From NCBI GenBank assembly GCA_029858755.1, contig JAOUEK010000175.1, positions 1 through 5,269 on the forward strand: 5,269 bases of DNA, in the 5' to 3' direction. Shown piece after piece: positions 1-3,967 of the stretch. The notes under the pieces are model-generated. The model searched no databases. It saw only the letters and a program-made list of their open reading frames with translations, and was not told where the DNA came from. The position numbers and the translations under genes are program-made. This DNA comes from Thermoleophilia bacterium. Its GTDB lineage: Bacteria > Actinomycetota > Thermoleophilia > Gaiellales > Gaiellaceae. The first letter of the stretch is position 1. Each line of letters starts with the position of its first letter.

Positions 1-85
1 TGTCCGCCGTCGGTCGCAGCTCGTCGAGCAGGAGCCGGACCTTGCGCCTGCGGGAGCGGAGGGAGACGGCGTCGACGAGCCGCAC
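1..85 (-). CDS. Partial N-terminus, probable class I SAM-dependent methyltransferase
   Basis: Seen: reading leftwards from a GTG at 85-83 there is an open frame of 28 codons with no stop, running off the window. Its N-terminus reads MRLVDAVSLRSRRRKVRLLL and continues DELRPTAD. From memory, this 'SLRSRRRK...LLxxLRP' opening resembles the N-terminus of small class I methyltransferases of high-GC actinobacteria, where the SAM-binding motif (VLDVG-like) follows directly. Here that motif would lie just outside the window, so the function is a tentative inference. The start is supported by a TACCGT hexamer (97-92 on the minus strand) whose last base is exactly 7 nt before the G of GTG, as at the other leaderless starts in this window. 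There is no Shine-Dalgarno sequence. The gene is divergent from the glycosylase, with 71 bp between start codons. Glycosyltransferase neighbours or another Rossmann enzyme remain possible. Confidence 0.5.
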   Translation of the reverse strand, partial: MRLVDAVSLRSRRRKVRLLLDELRPTAD

Positions 86-91
86 GGGGCG

Positions 92-97
92 ACGGTA
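92..97 (-). promoter_or_regulatory. Putative -10 element of the leftward gene (leaderless)
   Basis: On the minus strand the hexamer TACCGT fits the TANNNT actinobacterial -10 pattern. Six bases separate it from the GTG start at 85, so the usual initiation point would be the start codon itself. I see no convincing -35 element. The call rests on the spacing shared with four other starts in this window. Confidence 0.45.
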
Positions 98-144
98 CCC
101 GCCACGTCGGCGCGCCGCTCTCGCGAGCACGCCGCGCCGCCGAG

Positions 145-150
145 TAGGCT
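145..150 (+). promoter_or_regulatory. Putative -10 element of the AlkA-like gene (leaderless)
   Basis: TAGGCT fits TANNNT, and exactly six bases separate it from the GTG start at 157, so transcription would begin on the start codon. There is no Shine-Dalgarno sequence in the C/G-rich spacer, and no clear -35 upstream. It supports the GTG at 157 as the true start. Confidence 0.5.
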
Positions 151-156
151 CGGCCG

Positions 157-984
157 GTGCTCGAGGACGTGGTCACCCCCCGGGGCCCCTATCGCCTGGC
201 GCTCGTCGCCAGGCGCCCACGCTGGGAGGCCCCGCTGCCCTCTGGCGAGGCCGTGGCGTGGCAGCTCCCCGACGGCCGGGTGGTCGTCCGTGCGCCCGAC
301 GAGGACGGCCTGCTCCGAGCGCGCTTCATGCTGGCGCTCGACGACGACACGGGCCCGTTCCACCGGCGCTACGCCCGCGACCCCCTCCTCGGCCCGGCAG
401 CGCGGGCGCTCGTCGGCTACCGCCCGCTCCGCACGGCCACCGTCGCCCACGCGGTGCTCCGCGCCGTCTGCGGCCAGCTGATCGAGTCGCGCCGCGCCCG
501 GGCCATCGAGCGGGCGATCCTGCGCGTGCTGGGTCAGCGCGTGGCGACCCGCGACGCGCTGGCGTGTGTGGCGCCGCTCGACCTGCGCCGCGCCGGGCTG
601 GCTCAGCACCGTGCCTCGTGCCTCACCCGCCTCGCACGGACGATCGAGCTCGAGCGCCTGCGCGAGCTGGAGCCGGCCGCCGTCGACGCACGCCTGCTCC
701 GCGAGCATGGGATCGGGCCGTGGTCGGTCGGCGTCGTCGCCACGGAAGGCCTGGGACGCTACGACCGCGGGCTGGTCGGCGACCTCGGGCTGATGAAGCT
801 CGCGGCCGCGCTGTGGGGGCGCTGGCCGGAGGCGGAGGAGACGGCTGCACTGCTCGCGCCCTACGGCGAGTGGCAGGGCCTCGCCGGGGACGTGCTCATG
901 CTCGGCTGGGGACGGGGCCTCGTCCGCGGCGCCGATGCCGACCGCGGTCGCGCCACGCGTGTGCGGGCCCGCCGCGCCGCCTGA
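157..984 (+). CDS. AlkA-like DNA-3-methyladenine glycosylase (HhH-GPD family)
   Basis: Probable base-excision repair enzyme that removes alkylated bases such as 3-methyladenine from DNA by hydrolysing the N-glycosidic bond, acting in the cytoplasm on the chromosome. The protein has 275 residues, close to AlkA-type enzymes. Residues 1-85 form a divergent N-terminal part. The helical HhH-GPD core starts near residue 92, with AVCGQLIESRRARAIERAIL at 103-122 matching the usual 'I.QQ.S...A'-type helix. The helix-hairpin-helix is around 181-195 (LREHGIGPWSVG), followed by VGDLGLMKL. Asp209 there aligns with the catalytic Asp of the superfamily. YGEWQGLAGDVLMLGW (236-251) resembles the conserved C-terminal 'Y..WR..A....W' helix. 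The last 20 residues are Arg/Ala-rich and probably disordered. The GTG start is supported by the TAGGCT element 7 nt upstream. A non-alkylation HhH-GPD glycosylase is the main alternative. The family is secure; the exact substrate is inferred. It appears to be a single-gene unit. Confidence 0.85.
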   Translation: MLEDVVTPRGPYRLALVARRPRWEAPLPSGEAVAWQLPDGRVVVRAPDEDGLLRARFMLALDDDTGPFHRRYARDPLLGPAARALVGYRPLRTATVAHAVLRAVCGQLIESRRARAIERAILRVLGQRVATRDALACVAPLDLRRAGLAQHRASCLTRLARTIELERLRELEPAAVDARLLREHGIGPWSVGVVATEGLGRYDRGLVGDLGLMKLAAALWGRWPEAEETAALLAPYGEWQGLAGDVLMLGWGRGLVRGADADRGRATRVRARRAA

Positions 985-1011
985 GCCCGTGGGCGGAGCC
1001 GGCGGCGATCC

Positions 1012-1037
1012 CGGGGTCAGGCTGAAGCCTGACCCCG
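1012..1037. repeat. Perfect 11-bp hairpin with TGAA loop (terminator or REP-like element)
   Basis: Left arm CGGGGTCAGGC (1012-1022), loop TGAA (1023-1026) and right arm GCCTGACCCCG (1027-1037) pair perfectly. It starts 28 bp after the glycosylase stop codon, so it could end that transcript, but no T-run follows. Its first 11-12 bases recur at 1083-1094, and its design (11-bp stem, 4-nt loop) recurs at 1973-1998 with a different stem sequence and the complementary loop. This points to a family of small palindromic elements, used at least in part as terminators. The role is inferred. Confidence 0.6.
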
Positions 1038-1082
1038 CTGGGGCTGTCGAGACCGAGCGGCCATCTGATCCCTGGCGGGGTT

Positions 1083-1109
1083 CCGGGGTCAGGCGTGAGC
1101 CCGACCCGG
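1083..1109. repeat. Decayed second copy of the hairpin, upstream of proC
   Basis: The left arm CCGGGGTCAGGC (1083-1094) is identical to 1011-1022. The loop is GTGA (1095-1098), and the right arm GCCCGACCCGG (1099-1109) pairs with one A-C mismatch and one bulged G. It looks like a diverged copy of the 1012-1037 element, 72 bp downstream. Its right arm covers the place where the -35 element of the proC promoter would lie (about 1098-1103), so it may influence that promoter or simply be tolerated there. Confidence 0.5.
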
Positions 1110-1120
1110 CTGTTCCCTTC

Positions 1121-1126
1121 TAGACT
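1121..1126 (+). promoter_or_regulatory. Putative -10 element of proC (near-leaderless)
   Basis: TAGACT fits TANNNT. Normal spacing puts transcription initiation at about 1133-1135, which is the ATG at 1135 or up to two bases before it. The GTG at 1129 lies only 3 nt after the hexamer and would be upstream of the predicted initiation point, so it is unlikely to be used. There is no recognisable -35. Confidence 0.5.
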
Positions 1127-1134
1127 GCGTGGCG

Positions 1135-1956
1135 ATGATCGATCAGCGGAGGATCGCCGTGCTCGGCGCGGGGAAGATCGGCGAGGCGCTGATCGCCGGC
1201 CTGCTCTCCTCGGGCTGGCGCACGCAGGACGAGATCGTCGCCTCGGCGCGGCGCGAGGAGCGCCTGGCCGAACTGGCCGAGCGCCACGGGATCGAGACGA
1301 CGCTGTCGAACACCGACGCCGTGCGCGGGGCGGCGCTCGTCGTCCTCTCGGTGAAGCCGCAGGACATCGACGCGCTGCTCGGAGAGGTGGGCCCGTCGAT
1401 CTCGGACGAGCAGACCGTGCTCTCGGTGGTCGCCGCCATCCCCACGGCCGCGATCGAGCGCCACCTGGCCCCGCGCGTGCCCGTGGCCCGCGCGATGCCG
1501 AACACGCCGTCGACGGTGCACGAGGGCATCGCCGGGCTCTGCCCGGGCGCCCACGCGGACGACGCGCACGTGACGCTCGCCGAGGAGGCGCTCGCCCACC
1601 TCGGCGCCGTGGTGCGCGTGCCGGAGCGCTACATGGACGCCGTCACCGCCGTGTCGGGCTCCGGCCCGGCGTACTTCGCGCTGCTCGCCGAGGCGATGAT
1701 CGAGGCGGGCATCCTGCTCGGCCTCTCGCGTGAGATCTCGACGCAGCTCGTCGTGCAGACGATGCTGGGCACCGCCAAGCAGCTGCGCGACGAGCACATG
1801 CACCCCGTCGAGCTGCGCGAGATGGTCACGTCTCCGGGCGGGACGACGATCGCGGCAATCCAGGTGCTGGAGATGGCCGGCGTGCGCGCCGCGTTCCTGA
1901 ACGCGATCCAGGCCGCGATGAACCGCTCTCGCCAGCTCGCCGCCGGCGAGGAGTAG
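1135..1956 (+). CDS. proC: Pyrroline-5-carboxylate reductase
   Basis: Catalyses the NAD(P)H-dependent reduction of 1-pyrroline-5-carboxylate to L-proline, the last step of proline synthesis, in the cytoplasm. The 273-residue length is typical. The N-terminal Rossmann fold begins at the first strand with IAVLGAGKIGEAL (7-19, dinucleotide-binding GxGxxG). LSVKP (71-75) and ARAMPNTP (118-125) are hallmark P5CR segments. The C-terminal helical dimerisation/substrate domain contains AVSGSGPAYF (172-181) and VTSPGGTT (231-238), the ProC signature that binds substrate. No key motif is missing. The only small deviation is KIG where many ProC have NMG. I chose the ATG at 1135 over the in-frame GTG at 1129 because a TAGACT -10-like element ends at 1126, which would place the GTG before the transcript begins. 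It has its own promoter and is followed by a hairpin, so it is probably monocistronic. Confidence 0.95.
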   Translation: MIDQRRIAVLGAGKIGEALIAGLLSSGWRTQDEIVASARREERLAELAERHGIETTLSNTDAVRGAALVVLSVKPQDIDALLGEVGPSISDEQTVLSVVAAIPTAAIERHLAPRVPVARAMPNTPSTVHEGIAGLCPGAHADDAHVTLAEEALAHLGAVVRVPERYMDAVTAVSGSGPAYFALLAEAMIEAGILLGLSREISTQLVVQTMLGTAKQLRDEHMHPVELREMVTSPGGTTIAAIQVLEMAGVRAAFLNAIQAAMNRSRQLAAGEE

Positions 1957-1972
1957 ACCGGGACGACTGCGA

Positions 1973-1998
1973 CCGTGTCGGACTTCAGTCCGACACGG
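1973..1998. terminator. Perfect 11-bp hairpin between convergent genes, probable two-way terminator
   Basis: Arms CCGTGTCGGAC (1973-1983) and GTCCGACACGG (1988-1998) pair perfectly around the loop TTCA (1984-1987). It begins 16 bp after the proC stop codon and lies 43 bp before the stop codon of the convergent minus-strand gene, so it is placed to end both transcripts. No T-run follows on either strand, so this would be a U-tract-free terminator. The stem differs from 1012-1037 at several positions but keeps full pairing, and the loop is the reverse complement of that element's TGAA, meaning it is the same kind of element in the opposite orientation. Confidence 0.6.
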
Positions 1999-2041
1999 CG
2001 GTGCGCCCGAAGCCGGTGTCGCGACTACCGGGTCGACGGGC

Positions 2042-2704
2042 TCAGCGTTCGCGGGCGGGCAGCAGGTCGGAGCGGCGCTCCGTGGGCCGCAGCCCCCGGG
2101 CGCGCGCCAGCGCATCGAGCACGAGCACGGTGTCCGCCACCGGCACGTCCTCCAGGAACGCGTCGCGCTCCTCGAAGCTCGCGAGCACACCGGCCGCGGC
2201 GTCCGCATAGGCGCCCTCATCGTGCCGGGCGATCGCGTGCAGCGCGTCGGCAACCGCACCCGGCTGGAAGCCCGGGTCAGAACGGAGCGAGGCGGCCACC
2301 CGCTTCGCCGTCGGGTCGCCGAGGACGAGCAGCGCGAGGCACGCGCAGTAGGCGGCGATCGGGCCGTCCGCGTCGAGGGCACCCTCCGCGAGCACACGGC
2401 GCGCATCGCGCTCCGCCGCCTCGCCGTGCCCCGCCAGCAGCCGACAGCGGAGCAGGGCGATCGGACGGCCCCAGCTCCCTGCGGGAGCCGCGTCCCAGCT
2501 GACGAGGTACTCGTCGGCGGCGCGCCCGAGCAGAGCCTCGGCCTCGTCGGGCCGCCCCGCCATCAGCGCCGCGAGGCCGCCGGCCCACGACGCCCCGGCG
2601 ACGGCCGCCAGGCGGAAGTCCTCGCGCTCGCCGGACCGCCGCGGGCCCGCCAACCGGCGCTCGTGCTCTTCCTCCGCCCAGGCAAGCTTCTCCTCCCAGT
2701 CCAC
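2042..2704 (-). CDS. Uncharacterised alpha-helical, TPR-like protein
   Basis: I do not recognise a named family. The 220-residue protein starts at a GTG (2704-2702) and ends at TGA. It has no signal peptide and no obvious membrane segment, so it is probably cytoplasmic. Residues 1-30 are charged (MDWEEKLAWAEEEHERRL), likely one helix. Residues 38-69 (SWAGGLAALMAGRPDEAEALLGRAADEYL) and 80-108 (RPIALLRCRLLAGHGEAAERDARRVLAEG) have the helix-turn-helix spacing and small residues of tetratricopeptide repeats. Further helices follow, ending in FLEDVPVADTVLVLDALARARGL (183-205). I see no enzymatic motif, so a scaffold or protein-binding role is only a guess. The frame is supported by the protein-like pattern, the convergent hairpin after its stop and a GATACT hexamer 7 nt before the GTG. 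It is divergent from fadA, with 69 bp between starts and a palindrome in that gap, so it may share regulation with fatty acid oxidation. Confidence 0.75.
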   Translation of the reverse strand: MDWEEKLAWAEEEHERRLAGPRRSGEREDFRLAAVAGASWAGGLAALMAGRPDEAEALLGRAADEYLVSWDAAPAGSWGRPIALLRCRLLAGHGEAAERDARRVLAEGALDADGPIAAYCACLALLVLGDPTAKRVAASLRSDPGFQPGAVADALHAIARHDEGAYADAAAGVLASFEERDAFLEDVPVADTVLVLDALARARGLRPTERRSDLLPARER

Positions 2705-2710
2705 GCCGCA

Positions 2711-2716
2711 AGTATC
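2711..2716 (-). promoter_or_regulatory. Putative -10 element of the TPR-like gene (leaderless)
   Basis: On the minus strand GATACT (a TATACT-like hexamer with G in the first place) ends at 2711, exactly 7 nt before the G of the GTG start at 2704. The matching -35 region (about 2734-2740) overlaps the left end of the palindrome at 2737-2756, but its sequence is not a good -35. Confidence 0.45.
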
Positions 2717-2736
2717 GTGGCGGCGCCGCTGCAGCG

Positions 2737-2756
2737 TTGATCGACTGGTCAGTCAA
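2737..2756. promoter_or_regulatory. Imperfect palindrome, candidate operator for a TetR-type fatty-acid regulator
   Basis: The 20 bp have the symmetric pattern TTGA-N2-GAC-N2-GTC-N2-TCAA, that is 14 of 20 positions symmetric about the 2746/2747 axis. It overlaps the -35 and spacer of the fadA promoter and touches the -35 region of the divergent gene, a classic place for repression by blocking RNA polymerase. The inner 18 bp (2738-2755) resemble, from memory, the Bacillus subtilis FadR operator consensus (TGAATGAMTANTCATTCA), with agreement at 13 of its 17 defined positions. FadR is a TetR-family repressor of beta-oxidation genes, released by acyl-CoA. That an orthologous regulator acts here is inference, and no regulator gene lies in the window. 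Confidence 0.5.
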
Positions 2757-2766
2757 TGGCTATCCT
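2737..2766 (+). promoter_or_regulatory. Promoter of the fadA-fadB operon
   Basis: This is the best promoter in the window. The -35 is TTGATC (2737-2742), followed by an 18-bp spacer and the -10 TATCCT (2761-2766). Normal spacing puts initiation at about 2773-2774, on the ATG at 2774. The upstream in-frame ATG at 2756 lies inside the spacer and would not be transcribed from this promoter. The palindrome at 2737-2756 covers the -35 and most of the spacer. Confidence 0.6.
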
Positions 2767-2773
2767 CGGCTCG

Positions 2774-3967
2774 ATGGCGCGCACCCTCCGCGAGGTGGTC
2801 TACGTCGACGGCGTCCGCACGGCGTTCGGCAAGGCGGGCCCAGGCGGCTGGTTCTGGAGGACGCGTGCGGACGACATGGCGGTGAAGACGGTGCGCGAGG
2901 TGCTGCGCCGCACCGGCGCGCCGCCCGAGAGCATCGGCGACGTGGTGCTGGCGGCCACGGCCCAGGTCGGCGACCAGGGGCTCACGCTGGGCCGGGACGT
3001 GGCGCTGCTGGCCGGCCTCCCCCACGGCGTCCCCGGCTTCGCCGTCGACCGCATGTGCGCGGGGGCGCTGACCGCGGCGACGACCGCGGCGGGCGAGATC
3101 GCGATGGGCGCTGCCGACCTGGTGATCGCCGGCGGCGTCGAGCACATGGGCCACCACCCGATGGGCGCCGAGGTCGACTTCAACCCGCGCTTCGTCGCCG
3201 AGCGCCTGATCGACGAGAGCGCCGGGGTGATGGGCCAGACGGCCGAGAACCTCCACGACGAGCTCCCGCAGCTCACGAAGGGGGCGGCCGATCGCTACGC
3301 CGTCGCCTCGCAGCAGCGCGCCACCGCCGCGTGGGCCGACCCGGACGGGGTCTACGCCCACACGGTCGTGCCGATGAGCGTCTTCACGGACGAGGGCTGG
3401 GTGGTGGCCGACGCCGACCAGTTCCTGCGCCCGGACACGACGCTCGAGGGGCTGGCCGCGCTGCGGACGCCGTTCCGGGCGGGCGGCCGCGTGACGGCGG
3501 GGAACTCGGCCGGGCTCACGGACGGCGCCACCGCCTGCCTGCTCGCCGCCGAGGAGACCGCGGTCGAGCTCGGCCTCGACCCCGCGATGCGGCTCGTCTC
3601 CTACGCCTTCGCCGGCGTCGAGCCGCACCTGATGGGACTCGGCCCCGTCCCAGCCACCGAGCGCGCGCTCGCCCAGGCCGGCCTCACGATGGACGACATC
3701 GGGCTGATCGAGCTGAACGAGCCCTTCGCCGTTCAGGTGCTCTCCTGGTGCGACGGGGTGGGGGTCGACCCTGCCGACGAGCGGCTCAACCCGTACGGCG
3801 GCGCGATCGCCTGCGGGCACCCGCTCGCGGCCACCGGCGTCCGGCTGATGGCGCAGCTCGCGCACGGGCTCGAGCGCCGACCGCACGTGCGCTACGGGCT
3901 GACGGCGCTCTGCATCGGCATGGGGATGGGCGCCGCCGTCGTGTGGGAGAGCCTGCGGCATGGCTGA
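2774..3967 (+). CDS. fadA: Acetyl-CoA C-acyltransferase (3-ketoacyl-CoA thiolase)
   Basis: Thiolytic cleavage of 3-ketoacyl-CoA by CoA, giving acetyl-CoA and a chain two carbons shorter: the last step of each beta-oxidation cycle, cytoplasmic. From the ATG at 2774 it has 397 residues, a normal thiolase length. Catalytic features: nucleophile Cys95 in DRMCAG; GNSAGLTDGA at 243-252; ELNEPFAVQ at 313-321 (NEPF where most thiolases have NEAF); His349 in GGAIACGHPLAATG; second catalytic Cys380 in CIGMGMG. The N-terminal segment VRTAFGKAG...TRADDM (14-35) fits the degradative thiolases of Gram-positive bacteria. I chose 2774 over the in-frame ATG at 2756, because the latter lies between the -35 and -10 and the family alignment begins after residue 7. 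The stop overlaps the fadB start by 8 bp, so the two are co-translated and probably form a trifunctional complex, as Mycobacterium FadA-FadB do in the same order. A biosynthetic acetoacetyl-CoA thiolase is less likely given fadB. Confidence 0.92.
   Translation: MARTLREVVYVDGVRTAFGKAGPGGWFWRTRADDMAVKTVREVLRRTGAPPESIGDVVLAATAQVGDQGLTLGRDVALLAGLPHGVPGFAVDRMCAGALTAATTAAGEIAMGAADLVIAGGVEHMGHHPMGAEVDFNPRFVAERLIDESAGVMGQTAENLHDELPQLTKGAADRYAVASQQRATAAWADPDGVYAHTVVPMSVFTDEGWVVADADQFLRPDTTLEGLAALRTPFRAGGRVTAGNSAGLTDGATACLLAAEETAVELGLDPAMRLVSYAFAGVEPHLMGLGPVPATERALAQAGLTMDDIGLIELNEPFAVQVLSWCDGVGVDPADERLNPYGGAIACGHPLAATGVRLMAQLAHGLERRPHVRYGLTALCIGMGMGAAVVWESLRHG
3945..3949 (+). promoter_or_regulatory. 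Shine-Dalgarno-like site for fadB
   Basis: GGGAG lies inside the end of fadA, with 10 nt between it and the fadB ATG at 3960. It is the only reasonable ribosome binding sequence before a gene start in this window, and it precedes the only gene that is internal to an operon. It supports ATG 3960 as the start. Confidence 0.5.

Noticed and set aside
42..1025. A long plus-strand open frame overlapping the glycosylase in another frame
   Set aside because: Its product is almost only Arg, Ala, Pro and Gly, the typical shadow of a GC-rich gene. The overlapping frame from 157 has clear HhH-GPD motifs.
1033..1043. CCCC-GCT-GGGG that could pair instead of the main 1012-1037 hairpin, suggesting a switch
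   Set aside because: The alternative is only 4 bp against an 11-bp perfect stem, so a regulatory switch is not supported.
1129..1131. GTG as the proC start
   Set aside because: It lies 3 nt after the TAGACT -10-like element and so before the expected transcript start. The ATG at 1135 fits the ProC N-terminus.
2013..2031. Short palindromic stretch (CCGGT and ACCGG around GTCGCGAC) after the proC hairpin
   Set aside because: Only a 5-bp stem, common by chance in GC-rich DNA. The perfect hairpin at 1973-1998 already explains termination.
1120..2406. A minus-strand open frame of over 400 codons antisense to proC
   Set aside because: It is rich in Arg/His/Ala with no domain-like pattern, and it overlaps both proC and, in another frame, the TPR-like gene. 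It is explained by codon bias.
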